A DNA stretch of 64,000 nucleotides from Acuticoccus sediminis (GCF_003258595.1 NZ_QHHQ01000013.1:1-64000), one strand, 5' to 3'. Positions 19,229 through 27,464 are shown, numbered from the stretch's first letter. Made by a program: numbers and translations. Notes: generated from the letters alone by a model not told the origin.

Positions 19229-19735
19229 ATGCCGGTTTACTTCATAGGCGAGGATGAAAACGGGTGCTCGCCGATCAAGGTCGGCGTTGCCAGGGACATC
19301 GGTCGCCGAAAAAGCGACCTGCAGACCGGCAATCCGCTCGAACTCAAGCTCCTCGGCTGGATCACGTCGGCCGACGATTTCAAAACCGAGCGCGACCTGC
19401 ATCGTCGCCTCGCATCCCGGCGCGGCCGCGGCGAATGGTTCTACATCGAGCCGTCCGACGTCCTGCCTTTCCTGATGGAGGTCGGACAGCGCGGATTCGT
19501 CGCGAAGAATGCCGATGCCTTCGAGATCACCGGCTACGATCGCGATGCCATCCCCGAATACCTCGGTGTGTGGGAATGGGCCGACCTCGAAATCGACGAA
19601 TGCTGTCCCTTCTGCGGATGCCTGTGCGGCATGCATTTTCAGGAGGCCTCTCAGATGTACTACTGCATCCAGTGCGACACGCTCACCGACTTCTCGGAAC
19701 TGTCCCCGGATGACCGCGACGCGCCAGCGGACTGA
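19229..19735 (+). CDS. GIY-YIG/T5orf172-like protein with C-terminal zinc ribbon
   Basis: A 168-aa protein. The first 90 residues look like the T5orf172/Mug113 branch of the GIY-YIG superfamily: VYFIGEDE at the start, PIKVGVARDIGRRKSDLQTGNP in the middle with the Arg of the motif, then ERDLHRRLASRRGRGEWF. The C-terminal 60 residues carry CCPFCGCLC and YCIQCDT, a zinc ribbon. The gene starts 36 bp after the HEPN/zinc-ribbon gene with GGGGCAAGG upstream and could be a fourth member of the operon. Nuclease activity is plausible but not shown; some family members only bind DNA. Confidence 0.68.
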   Translation: MPVYFIGEDENGCSPIKVGVARDIGRRKSDLQTGNPLELKLLGWITSADDFKTERDLHRRLASRRGRGEWFYIEPSDVLPFLMEVGQRGFVAKNADAFEITGYDRDAIPEYLGVWEWADLEIDECCPFCGCLCGMHFQEASQMYYCIQCDTLTDFSELSPDDRDAPAD

Positions 19736-19769
19736 CGGCCTCAAGACCAACAACGAATGGGCGCATAAC

Positions 19770-20269
19770 ATGAGCATGCAATGGCTGTTGGCGCGCGCAC
19801 CGGGATTCCAGGCGCTGCCCGAAGAGGACCGCGCAGCGATCTTCAACTTCATCTTCCTGTGGAGTCTGTTCGAGGCCCAGGTCATGGGCAATTTTGCGCG
19901 CGCCGATCTCATTTGCGCGAGAGCCGGCGACTGGCGCGATGCGGGTACGCTCGACGCCGACCAGTATGATGGAGAGCTGGCCTATTTTCGGCAGCGCTAC
20001 TTCGCAAACGGGCAATTCACGCACCACTTCGCCCACCTGCATCTGCGCCCCGCCGACCAGCCCGACCTCGTCCGATCGGTCCTCGACGGGAGCAACAACG
20101 ACCCGCGCGATCGGCTGCTGACCGTGATGATGATCGTCTGGCGCTTCGCAACAATCTGTTCCACGGCGAGAAGTGGGCGTACCAACTCCAGGGCCAGCAC
20201 GCGAATTTCACCCACGCCAATGCCGTGTTGATGCGGCTCCTCGAACGGCATGGGCAGTTGGCAGCCTGA
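19770..20269 (+). pseudogene. HEPN-domain gene, frameshifted inside the catalytic motif
   Basis: The frame from ATG 19770 encodes a helical protein up to MMIVWRF, then degenerates and stops at 20231. Moving to the next frame at about 20147 continues with RNNLFHGEKWAY and runs to a stop at 20267-20269, giving a coherent protein of about 166 aa. RNNLFHG is the canonical HEPN motif (R-x4-H). One missing base near 20145-20147 (CGCTTCGCAAC where CGCTTCCGCAAC would keep frame) explains the break. I see no -1 slippery heptamer, so a mutation or a sequencing error is more likely than programmed shifting. As read, the product lacks the motif and should be inactive. Confidence 0.72.
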
Positions 20270-20274
20270 CGGCG

Positions 20275-20631
20275 TTAGGTGCTCCGCGGCTTCCGCCAGA
20301 ATGGCTCGTCCGCATAGATGCTGACACCCATCTGCCCGCGCGGATTTTCGGCCGCCCAAGCCAGCACCTCGTCGGTCGGGACGACCAATCTGGTCTGGCC
20401 GGTGGGCTCCCAGCAGTTCTTGCCGGACTTCATGTAGAAATCGCCGACACCTTCCACGTTGATCCGGCCGGTGCCCGTGCGCCGCAAGCCGAAGGTCGTG
20501 ATCTGATACGTCAGGATTCCACCGTGGGTCCGGCGAACGACGGCCGGCGATCCCTCGGGCTGATTACGGTAGTAGTTCTCGATCTCGGCCTCGGCCTGAC
20601 GGGCGCATGGTGAAAGCTTACGGTCTGGCAC
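20275..20631 (-). CDS. Hypothetical protein, 118 aa
   Basis: Not recognised. GTG start at 20631 with GAGAGGA upstream. The N-terminal third is helical and charged (AEAEIENYYRNQ), the rest looks like short strands, including GRINVEGVGDFYMKSG and a Trp-containing tail ending FWRKPRS. Convergent with the broken HEPN gene, 5 bp between stops. Base composition is like the neighbours, and a good ribosome site supports a real gene. No function proposed. Confidence 0.55.
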   Translation of the reverse strand: MPDRKLSPCARQAEAEIENYYRNQPEGSPAVVRRTHGGILTYQITTFGLRRTGTGRINVEGVGDFYMKSGKNCWEPTGQTRLVVPTDEVLAWAAENPRGQMGVSIYADEPFWRKPRST

Positions 20632-20684
20632 GGCAATCCTCTCGTTCGGGGGCTCTCGGCCCCTCCGCCACGCGCAGGCGGCGA

Positions 20685-21329
20685 CTAATCCCTGGTCGCG
20701 AACACCTTGCGCGTTCCCTTGAAGTCACCGCCCTTATCTAAGTATCCGTCCGACGAGGATCGAACCTGATCGTCGAGAAAAGCATCGAAGATCGACGCGA
20801 TCTCGGGCGGCGTGAAATGAAAAAGCTGAGTCATGCTTTGCGTGTCTGACGCGATGAGAAGGCCATCGGGCATAAATGCATTGCCGGACAGCACGCCGAT
20901 CACCCGCGCGTGCAGCATCTTGTCGGATATGATCTTCGGTATCCGCTTCTCCGCGTGACGGGCCGACAGATCATAGTTGTTGAAGATTTCGCTGGCAGTG
21001 CGGCTTACGAACGGCTCGCGCCAATCCGCGTCGCCCTTTGCAAGCACCTCGTGGACCTGAAGCGCCGTGTCGCGAAAACGATCTGTCACCAGGCGACACT
21101 CGATAAGCCGCCGCATGCAGACCGCCGCAACCCCGATTGCCCGTTCGAGCATGTGGTAGGGATTGTGCTCGGTTTCCGCGTCCGTCAGGGCTTCATCAAG
21201 GTGTAAACCGACGCGCCGCTTTTGTTCGGACAGCTCGTTCTTCCATGTATAGGCCTGCCACTCGGAAGAGCTGACGCTGCCCATTTTGCGCATCTGCTCA
21301 AGCTCTTTTTCGATTTTCTCTTGCTGCAT
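20685..21329 (-). CDS. Hypothetical protein, 214 aa
   Basis: Not recognised. ATG at 21329 with AAGGA five bases upstream. Predicted mostly helical and soluble, with an N-terminal charged coiled-coil-like stretch (residues 1-40) and a middle region containing CMRRLIECRLV. No signal peptide, membrane segment or known catalytic motif. It is more AT-rich than the backbone genes, which fits accessory cargo. It is co-directional with the SRAP gene upstream (33 bp away), but a shared role is not implied by sequence. Confidence 0.6.
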   Translation of the reverse strand: MQQEKIEKELEQMRKMGSVSSSEWQAYTWKNELSEQKRRVGLHLDEALTDAETEHNPYHMLERAIGVAAVCMRRLIECRLVTDRFRDTALQVHEVLAKGDADWREPFVSRTASEIFNNYDLSARHAEKRIPKIISDKMLHARVIGVLSGNAFMPDGLLIASDTQSMTQLFHFTPPEIASIFDAFLDDQVRSSSDGYLDKGGDFKGTRKVFATRD

Positions 21330-21362
21330 CAGAATCCTTAGCCCCGTTTACGATGCAGATAT

Positions 21363-21953
21363 TTATCCAACCTGAGCAACCTGCAAGGCTCCCGCAGGGA
21401 GCGGCCGGATCAGCGACTGCGCCGGCACCGACGGATCGAGCCAGTCGGCCCAGGCAGTGCGTTCGAGGATGACGATCTGCCGGTCATGGTACGGCGCGAT
21501 GTCAGGCCCAGGCTCCATCGTCAGCATGGTGAAGGCCTCGCCGACATCCATCGTCTCGCGCCAGATGCCGGCGATGCAGAAGATCGGCTCATCGCGCTTG
21601 GTGAAGAGCCACTTGTCCTTGCGCTTCTTTCCCTTCTCGGTGGGGTCGGTGAACTCGTAGAATCCGTCGGCGACGATCAGGCAGCGGTTAGACGTGAACT
21701 CTCGACCCTCCGAGCGGAAATTGTAGACTGGCCGCTTGTTCTGCCCAGGCCAGCTCCACCGCCGCTGCACCAGGTCGCCTTCGCCGCGCACGCCATCGAC
21801 CGTGCGGATGATCGGCGCGACATCCGTGATCTTGATGTCGTCGCGCGCCTCGATGTTCGGGGTGCCTTCGCCGAAGCGGATCTTGATCTTCAGGTCGGCG
21901 AAATCCTCCATGATCGAAGCGACATCCACCTTCAGTCGATAGTCATTGCACAT
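21363..21953 (-). CDS. SOS response-associated peptidase (SRAP, YedK/HMCES family)
   Basis: A 196-aa SRAP protein. C2 directly after the start Met is the residue that forms a stable thiazolidine link to abasic sites in single-stranded DNA. N78 and R80 (YNFRSEG), E100 (ADGFYEF) and H156 (YHDRQ) complete the active site. It shields abasic sites from breakage during replication or conjugative transfer of single strands. It is divergent from a second SRAP-like gene, and a LexA box lies between them, predicting SOS induction. Confidence 0.95.
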   Translation of the reverse strand: MCNDYRLKVDVASIMEDFADLKIKIRFGEGTPNIEARDDIKITDVAPIIRTVDGVRGEGDLVQRRWSWPGQNKRPVYNFRSEGREFTSNRCLIVADGFYEFTDPTEKGKKRKDKWLFTKRDEPIFCIAGIWRETMDVGEAFTMLTMEPGPDIAPYHDRQIVILERTAWADWLDPSVPAQSLIRPLPAGALQVAQVG

Positions 21954-21990
21954 CGGTCCTCCGTATCGATCGCCATTGCCTTGCGATCAT

Positions 21991-22005
21991 GTTCTTGTTA
22001 TGTTC
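21991..22005. promoter_or_regulatory. LexA box between the two SRAP genes
   Basis: GTTC-TTGTTAT-GTTC, an exact GTTC-N7-GTTC alphaproteobacterial LexA operator. It lies 38 bp before the minus-strand SRAP start and 8 bp before the ATG at 22013, so LexA could repress both. Its place also argues against the alternative upstream start at 21989. Confidence 0.8.
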
Positions 22006-22012
22006 GCAGATT

Positions 22013-22519
22013 ATGAGCGCTGATGTATTCGATTCAGACGCACCGCTCGACGAACTGCGTGTCATCATAAGGCGCGACGGCGGCGATGTTGAGATGGTGA
22101 AGCTCCCCTGGGGCTTGCAGCCTCGCGAGCGTGGCGGCCGCCCCTTCACGGTCGTGCGTTCCGAGGGCCGGACCTCCCCGGCCTATCGCTGCCTCGTACC
22201 GGCTTCAGAATTCCGCCATCGCAGCCACGGCAAGCACTACAGCTTCTCGCTCGCCGACGGCGACTGGTTCTACTTCGCGGGCATCTGGAGGCCGGCGACA
22301 CTGGAGTGGCCGGAAGCCTACGCGATCCTGACGACGGCCGCCAATGACGACGTCGAGCCCTATCACGATCGGCAGATGGCCGTGTTGCGGCGGGATCAGC
22401 GGATGGAGTGGCTCGATCTCGCAGTCCCCGAGCAAGAACTCCTGCAACCTCTTCCGGTCGGCAGCTTCAAGGTTGAGCGGCTGCGTGAGCCGGTGGCGCC
22501 GCCGGCGTTCGCCTTCTAG
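22013..22519 (+). CDS. SRAP-like protein lacking the catalytic cysteine
   Basis: A 168-aa relative of the gene it diverges from. It keeps the Glu (E66 in PASEFRH), the R49-S-E-G segment and the His (H118 in YHDRQ), with WFYFAGIWRP between. However, it starts MSADVF, so there is no Cys2, and the N-terminal strand region is shortened. If the start were 21989 there would be a Cys at position 5, still not Cys2, and the LexA box would fall in the coding region. It may bind DNA without cross-linking, act as a partner of the true SRAP, or use another nucleophile. Likely SOS-induced. Confidence 0.85.
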   Translation: MSADVFDSDAPLDELRVIIRRDGGDVEMVKLPWGLQPRERGGRPFTVVRSEGRTSPAYRCLVPASEFRHRSHGKHYSFSLADGDWFYFAGIWRPATLEWPEAYAILTTAANDDVEPYHDRQMAVLRRDQRMEWLDLAVPEQELLQPLPVGSFKVERLREPVAPPAFAF

Positions 22520-22625
22520 GCATCGAGCCTTGCAGAGACGATCTTGAGGGGAAAGCCTTCCCCTGCGGCCGAGCCGAAGTCTCGGCCGACCCCTTCGAGC
22601 GGGGAGATCCCCGCAACGCCCCCAG

Positions 22626-22703
22626 AGTGAGAGAGCGGACCGGATTTCCGTGACGGGTTGAGGGCTGGAGGGAGGTCTCCGGCGCCCGTCGTGGAGATGC
22701 CCC
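22626..22703 (+). ncRNA. Structured leader upstream of the DUF932 gene (copy A)
   Basis: It matches the leader of the parB-like gene (23990-24070). Shared blocks AGTGAGAG and CGTGACGGGTTG are 23 bp apart in both. An outer stem GACGGG 22652-22657 pairs with CCCGTC 22685-22690. An inner 6-bp stem, CTGGAG 22665-22670 with CTCCGG 22677-22682, closes a 6-nt loop. The ribosome site GGAG at 22693-22696 follows directly. The preceding stretch 22520-22625 holds further hairpins (for example GGGGAA/TTCCCC at about 22549-22564) and no gene. Probable cis-acting RNA; ligand or protein partner unknown. Confidence 0.6.
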
Positions 22704-23900
22704 ATGACCCAAGTCGAAGTTCTGAGCAGTGCCCGCGACCGCGTCGGCGGCTACAAGGTGGATGCGACCCGTGGCCAGCGCGTCGGCCGCGTGTCGTCAG
22801 AGTGGTTTTCGCGCCCGGCGGACGAGCGTTACCTGTCCCTGTCCGACCTCTACGCCGCAGTGCGCGGCCGTGCCGAGCGCAGCCGGACGCGGACGGTGGA
22901 GAGCGCCGCGATCCGGGTGGAGGCGAGTCGCGACGATGCCAAGCGCCTGGCGCTGATGCTGCCCGGCACCGACGTTCCGATCGCGCCGACCCATTGGAGC
23001 TTCGGCCAACTCGCAAGCCTCGTCGGAGCTCCGGCCGCCTATATACGCCAGCTTCCCGCACCGCTCGCCGGCATCAACCTGCAATACGGCCTGACCTCCC
23101 GCCGAGCCGAGCAGGTGAAGACGCTGGAAGTCGAGGACGGCCGTGTCGAGCTGCGCGCCGTTACCGGGCCCGACTATGGCCGCATCTTCGACCACGAACT
23201 CGTCTCCGCCGTGCAGCGCATTGCCGGCAATGGCACCGGCGACACCCGCTGGAAGGTGCCGGGCGTGCTCGACTGGTCGACCGGCATCTACAATCCGCGC
23301 GTCGACATCACGAAGGACACGACGACCCTCTATGCTTCGGATAGGGACGTGTTCCTCTTCCTCGTCGACGACCTCAATCCGATCGAGGCCGGACGGCTGC
23401 CGGACGGCTCGCCGGATCTCTATTTCCGCGGCTTCTACTGCTGGAACTCCGAGGTCGGCGCGAAGACGCTCGGTATCGCGAGCTTCTATCTCCGTGCGGT
23501 GTGCCAAAACCGCAACCTCTGGGGCGTCGAGGATTTCGAGGAGATCACCATCCGCCACTCCAAATACGCCGCCTCCCGCTTCGCGCACGAGGCGGCGCCG
23601 GCGTTGACCCGCTTCGCCAACTCCTCTCCGATACCCTTCGTCAACGGCATCAGGGCGGCGCGGGAGAAGATCGTTGCCCGCAGCGACGACGATCGCAGCG
23701 AGTTCCTGCGCAAGCGCGGCTTCTCCAAGGCCGAGACGGCAAAGATCATCGACACCGTGCTCACTGAAGAAGGCCGCAAGCCCGAGAGCGTGTTCGACTT
23801 CGTGCAGGGCATCACCGCAGTCGCGCGGAACAAGACCCATCAGGACGCGCGGCTCGACCTGGAGGCGCGCGCAAAGAAGCTGCTCGACAGGGCAGCCTGA
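22704..23900 (+). CDS. DUF932 domain-containing protein
   Basis: A 398-aa DUF932 family protein, common on alphaproteobacterial plasmids and ICEs and on phages. The domain occupies most of the protein, with GLTSRRAEQVKTLEVEDG, TGPDYGRIFDHELV, then FYCWNSEVGAKTLGIASFY and VCQNRNLWGV. The biochemical role is unknown; linkage with ParB-like and Toprim proteins suggests a part in element maintenance or DNA protection. ATG at 22704 with GGAG seven bases upstream. It heads a gene set on the plus strand whose first two members share a structured leader. Confidence 0.9.
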   Translation: MTQVEVLSSARDRVGGYKVDATRGQRVGRVSSEWFSRPADERYLSLSDLYAAVRGRAERSRTRTVESAAIRVEASRDDAKRLALMLPGTDVPIAPTHWSFGQLASLVGAPAAYIRQLPAPLAGINLQYGLTSRRAEQVKTLEVEDGRVELRAVTGPDYGRIFDHELVSAVQRIAGNGTGDTRWKVPGVLDWSTGIYNPRVDITKDTTTLYASDRDVFLFLVDDLNPIEAGRLPDGSPDLYFRGFYCWNSEVGAKTLGIASFYLRAVCQNRNLWGVEDFEEITIRHSKYAASRFAHEAAPALTRFANSSPIPFVNGIRAAREKIVARSDDDRSEFLRKRGFSKAETAKIIDTVLTEEGRKPESVFDFVQGITAVARNKTHQDARLDLEARAKKLLDRAA

Positions 23901-23989
23901 CATCCTGAATTCCGGAGATGCGGACATCCGTGTCTCCGGCAACGTGCGTTCCCGTCTTTCCGGATCGTCGGGTTTGCGGCGCTGCCTTC

Positions 23990-24070
23990 AGTGAGAGGGC
24001 GGCGCCGCGCTTCGTGACGGGTTGGAGGCTGGGAGAGAGTTCCCGGCCGCCCGTCGCGGAGATCATCCCG
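23990..24070 (+). ncRNA. Structured leader upstream of the ParB-like gene (copy B)
   Basis: Same architecture as copy A: outer stem GACGGG 24016-24021 with CCCGTC 24050-24055, inner stem CTGGGA 24029-24034 with TCCCGG 24041-24046, and a 6-nt loop. Two inner base pairs differ from copy A and change on both sides (A-T to G-C, and G-C to A-T), so pairing is kept. GGAG at 24058-24061 is the ribosome site. The upstream part of the gap (23901-23989) has another hairpin, CCGGAGA with TCTCCGG, and no gene. Confidence 0.6.
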
Positions 24071-26179
24071 ATGGCTATCGCGAAGCAGAAGATCGCCCTG
24101 TCGTCCTCGCGCGACATTCCGTTCAATCAGCTTGTGCTGAGCCAGGCGAACGTCCGGCGCATCAAGGCGGGTATCTCGGTCGAGGAGTTGGCCGAGGACA
24201 TCGCCCGCCGCGGCCTGCTGCAGGGCCTCAGCGTCCGGCCGGTCGCGGACGAAGCCGGCAACGAGACCGGCATGTTCGAGATTCCCGCCGGCGGCCGGCG
24301 CTACCGGGCGCTGGAGCTGCTGGTGAAGCAAAAGCGCCTCGCCAGGACCGCGCCGGTCCCCTGCGTCGTCCGCGAGGGCGGCATCGCCGAGGAAGACTCG
24401 CTGGCCGAAAACGTCCAGCGCGCACCCTTGCATCCGCTCGATCAGTTCAGGGCGTTCCTGACGCTGCGCGAGAAGGGCCAGTCTGAGGAGGAGATCGCCG
24501 CGGCCTTCTTCGTCCCGGTCAATGTGGTGAAGCAGCGGCTGAGGCTCGCTTCGGTCTCACTGAGGTTGCTCGACGTCTATGCCGAGGACGGAATGACGCT
24601 GGCCCAGTTGGAAGCCTTCACCGTCTCGGGCGACCACGCGCGGCAGGAGCAGGTGTTCGAGCGCTTGCAGCATTCCTACGACAAGCAGCCCTATGTCATC
24701 CGCCGCATGCTCACCGAGGGCGCTGTACGCGCCTCCGACAAGCGAATTCAGTTCATCGGCATCGACGCCTATCTCGATGCCGGCGGCACGGTGCTGCGCG
24801 ACCTGTTCCAGGGTGACGATGGCGGTTGGCTCCAGGATGTCGCGCTGGTCGACCGGATGGTGGCCGAGAAGCTGGAGGTCGAAGCCGAAGCGATCGCGGC
24901 GGAGGGCTGGAAGTGGATCGAAGTCGCCCCCGACTTCGCCTATGGCCATGCCTTCGGTTTGCGCCAGCTTCGTGGTGCGGCCGTCGCGCTTACGGCCGAG
25001 GAGGAGGCAACCCGCGACGCGCTCCAGGCCGAGCTGGACCGGCTGTCCGACCAGTATCAAGACGCCGACGAACTGCCCGACGAGGTGGACGAGCGGCTGT
25101 CGGAGCTGGAAACGGCGATCGAGGGCTTCGAAAACCGGCCCGTGCTGTTCGACGCCGGCGAGATCACCCGCGCAGGCGCCTTCGTCAGCATCGCCGCCGA
25201 CGGCCATCTTCGAGTCGAGCGTGGCTACGTCCGACCGGAGGACGAACTGACGCCGGATGCGGAGTCCGAGCCGTTGGAGGATAGCGATGCGGACGGCGCC
25301 ATGGCTGCAAGCTATGACGGCCACGAAACCGCCATCACCGCCGAGCCCGCCACCGATCTGGAGGAGGACGAGGGTCTCTCGCCGATCTCGGACCGGCTGA
25401 TGACCGAGCTGACCTCGCATCGCACGCTCGGCCTGCGTCAAGCGCTCGGCGAACGGCCTGACGTCGCTTTTGTCGCGGCGCTGCACGTCCTGACGCTTAA
25501 GACCTTCTACCACTATGGTTCGGATAGCTGCCTCGAGCTGGACCTGAAAAGCGTGAGCTTCAGCGCACAAGCACCGGGGTTGAACGACAGCGCCTCGGCC
25601 GAGGCGGTCCGCGTCCGGCACGAGAACTGGGCGAAGGTGCTTCCGAAGGAGTCAGTCGATCTCTGGGATACGCTGCAGCAATGGGACAGCGACAGCCGGA
25701 GCGGGCTGTTCGCGCATGTCGTCAGCCTTTCCGTCAACGCTGTGCACGACGCCTGGAACCGGCGCCCACGCGCATTCGCCCATGCTGATTACCTCGCTCA
25801 GGCGGTCGATCTCGACATGGCCGCAGCCGGCTGGAAGCCGACCGTCGACAACTTCCTTGGTCGCGTGACCAAGGCTCGGATCCTCCAAGCCGTGGTGGAG
25901 GCGAAGGGGCAACGCGCGGCCGATCGGATCGAGCATCTGAAGAAGGGCGACATGGCAGCGGAAGCGCAGACGCTGCTCGCCGATACCGGCTGGTTGCCTG
26001 AACCGTTGCGCACCGCCGATCGGAACGCGTCGAATGTCGAGTCCACCATGACCAGCGAATCTGTTGAGCCGAGCGAACAATCGACGGCAATCGACGGCGA
26101 AACGGCCATGGCCGAAGACGAGCCGTTCGCAGAGAATGGGATCGCCGCCGACGTTCCCCACGCGGTCGCGGCCGAATAA
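24071..26179 (+). CDS. ParB/RepB/Spo0J-family nuclease-domain protein, large form
   Basis: A 702-aa protein with an N-terminal ParB/Srx domain: LSQANVRRIKAGISVEELAEDIARRGLLQ, GGRRYRALELL, and ENVQRAPLHPLDQFRAF, followed by a helix-turn-helix (SEEEIAAAFFVPVNVVKQRLRLASV). The C-terminal 450 residues are long and acidic in the middle (about 380-450). This is far larger than chromosomal ParB (about 290 aa) and is the form found with DUF932 on alphaproteobacterial mobile elements. Role uncertain: transcription control, DNA binding or CTP-dependent clamp. Start at 24071 chosen because the ParB motif begins soon after. A strong terminator follows. Confidence 0.88.
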   Translation: MAIAKQKIALSSSRDIPFNQLVLSQANVRRIKAGISVEELAEDIARRGLLQGLSVRPVADEAGNETGMFEIPAGGRRYRALELLVKQKRLARTAPVPCVVREGGIAEEDSLAENVQRAPLHPLDQFRAFLTLREKGQSEEEIAAAFFVPVNVVKQRLRLASVSLRLLDVYAEDGMTLAQLEAFTVSGDHARQEQVFERLQHSYDKQPYVIRRMLTEGAVRASDKRIQFIGIDAYLDAGGTVLRDLFQGDDGGWLQDVALVDRMVAEKLEVEAEAIAAEGWKWIEVAPDFAYGHAFGLRQLRGAAVALTAEEEATRDALQAELDRLSDQYQDADELPDEVDERLSELETAIEGFENRPVLFDAGEITRAGAFVSIAADGHLRVERGYVRPEDELTPDAESEPLEDSDADGAMAASYDGHETAITAEPATDLEEDEGLSPISDRLMTELTSHRTLGLRQALGERPDVAFVAALHVLTLKTFYHYGSDSCLELDLKSVSFSAQAPGLNDSASAEAVRVRHENWAKVLPKESVDLWDTLQQWDSDSRSGLFAHVVSLSVNAVHDAWNRRPRAFAHADYLAQAVDLDMAAAGWKPTVDNFLGRVTKARILQAVVEAKGQRAADRIEHLKKGDMAAEAQTLLADTGWLPEPLRTADRNASNVESTMTSESVEPSEQSTAIDGETAMAEDEPFAENGIAADVPHAVAAE

Positions 26180-26200
26180 CCGTCAACGACTTGCGAGACT

Positions 26201-26226
26201 GGCCCGCCGGAGACGGCGGGCCTTTT
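26201..26226 (+). terminator. Rho-independent terminator after the ParB-like gene
   Basis: GGCCCGCC, loop GGAGAC, GGCGGGCC then TTTT. The 8-bp stem is perfect. It begins 21 bp after the stop and ends just before the Toprim gene, which must then rely on read-through or its own promoter. Confidence 0.8.
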
Positions 26227-26242
26227 CGCATGGGAGACGACC

Positions 26243-27277
26243 ATGGCGCAAAATCCGCATGATCTTGCGCGCCGTCTCGCCGATCGTGCCGAGGCGGTGT
26301 GCCAGCACTACCTCTCCAGCGGTCGCCGCGAAGGCCGCTACTGGCTGGTGGGTGACGTGCGCAATACGCCCGGCCGCTCAATGTACGTCCGGCTGAAGGA
26401 CACGCCGAAGGGCCCTGCAGGCAAATGGACCGACGCGGCGACCGGCGAGCATGGCGATCTCCTCGACGTGATCCGGGAGAGCTGCGGTCTTATCGACTTC
26501 AAGGATGTCGCCGACGAAGCGCAGACCTTCCTCAGCCTGCCGCATCCCGAGCCGGAAACGCGAGCATCCCACCGCCAATTCCCTGCGCCACATGGATCGC
26601 CTGAGGCGGCCCGTCGCCTCATCCGCGTGTCGCAGCCGATTTTCGGCACAATCGTGCAAGCGTATCTGCGCGAACGCGGCATTACGGATTTACGCGGGAC
26701 CGGAAGCCTGCATTTCCACCCGCGCTGCTATTATCGACCCGACGAGCACTCGCCGACCGAAACTTGGCCGGCGATGATCGCCGCTGTCACCGACCTGGGC
26801 GGTAGGATCACCGGAGCGCATCGCACCTGGCTAGATCCCCGCCGCCGCAACAAGGCCCCGATCGACACGCCGAGGCGAGCAATGGGCGATCTTCTCGGCA
26901 ACGCAGTGCGCTTCGGCATTGGTGGCGAAGTGATGGCGGCCGGCGAAGGCATCGAGACCGTATTGTCGCTCCGGCAGGTGCTTCCAGACATGCCGATGCT
27001 GGCGGCGCTCTCGGCGGCTCATCTCGCCGCGATACAATTCCCCGACACGCTGCGGCGGCTCTACATCGTCCACGACAACGATCCGGCCGGCGACGGGGCG
27101 CGCGACACCCTGATCGAACGGGCGAACGCGGCCGGCATCGAGGCGATCGTCATCTCGCCGGAGCGGGGCGACTTCAACGAGGATCTGCGCACTCTCGGCC
27201 TGGATGCACTGCGCATGGAAGCCCGTTTGCAGGTCGCGCCGCAGGACGTCGCTCGCTTCATGGCGTTGGCGGCATAG
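26243..27277 (+). CDS. Toprim domain primase-like protein (DUF7146 type)
   Basis: A 344-aa protein of the plasmid/ICE primase-like family. The N-terminal half has ADRAEAVCQHYLSSGRREGRYWLVGDV and GDLLDVIRESCGL, the region before the catalytic fold. The Toprim fold follows with AGEGIETVLSLRQ (catalytic Glu) and VHDNDPAGDGA (D-x-D). It may prime the transferred strand or support autonomous replication after transfer. No zinc finger is visible at the N-terminus. ATG at 26243 lies 17 bp beyond the terminator with GGGAGACG as ribosome site. Confidence 0.85.
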   Translation: MAQNPHDLARRLADRAEAVCQHYLSSGRREGRYWLVGDVRNTPGRSMYVRLKDTPKGPAGKWTDAATGEHGDLLDVIRESCGLIDFKDVADEAQTFLSLPHPEPETRASHRQFPAPHGSPEAARRLIRVSQPIFGTIVQAYLRERGITDLRGTGSLHFHPRCYYRPDEHSPTETWPAMIAAVTDLGGRITGAHRTWLDPRRRNKAPIDTPRRAMGDLLGNAVRFGIGGEVMAAGEGIETVLSLRQVLPDMPMLAALSAAHLAAIQFPDTLRRLYIVHDNDPAGDGARDTLIERANAAGIEAIVISPERGDFNEDLRTLGLDALRMEARLQVAPQDVARFMALAA

Positions 27278-27402
27278 CCGGCAGGAGAACGGGTGTGCGG
27301 GTCGCCGTGCTCGGCGGATGCGTCAATCCATCGGAGGGGGACCGCGCCTCGGCCTTCGAGAGGGCGATCGGCCCACAAGCCGGCCAGCCGGGCAATGGCG
27401 GC

Positions 27403-27464
27403 GGCCGACTATTTTCCGGCGCGGCCTGAAGGCCGCTTTCCATCGCGAGACAAAATAGCCGGCC
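27403..27464. repeat. Nested inverted repeat in the 294-bp gap before the DUF2493 gene
   Basis: Outer arms GGCCGACTATTTT (27403-27415) and AAAATAGCCGGCC (27452-27464) pair at 12 of 13 positions. Inside, GCGGCC-TGAA-GGCCGC (27421-27436) is a perfect hairpin. No gene is supported in 27278-27571. It could be a structured leader, an origin-type site or a protein-binding cruciform. The A/T blocks stand out in GC-rich DNA. Confidence 0.55.

Noticed and set aside
20140-20152. Programmed -1 frameshift in the second HEPN gene
   Set aside because: No X-XXY-YYZ heptamer and no clear downstream stem; a lost base is simpler.
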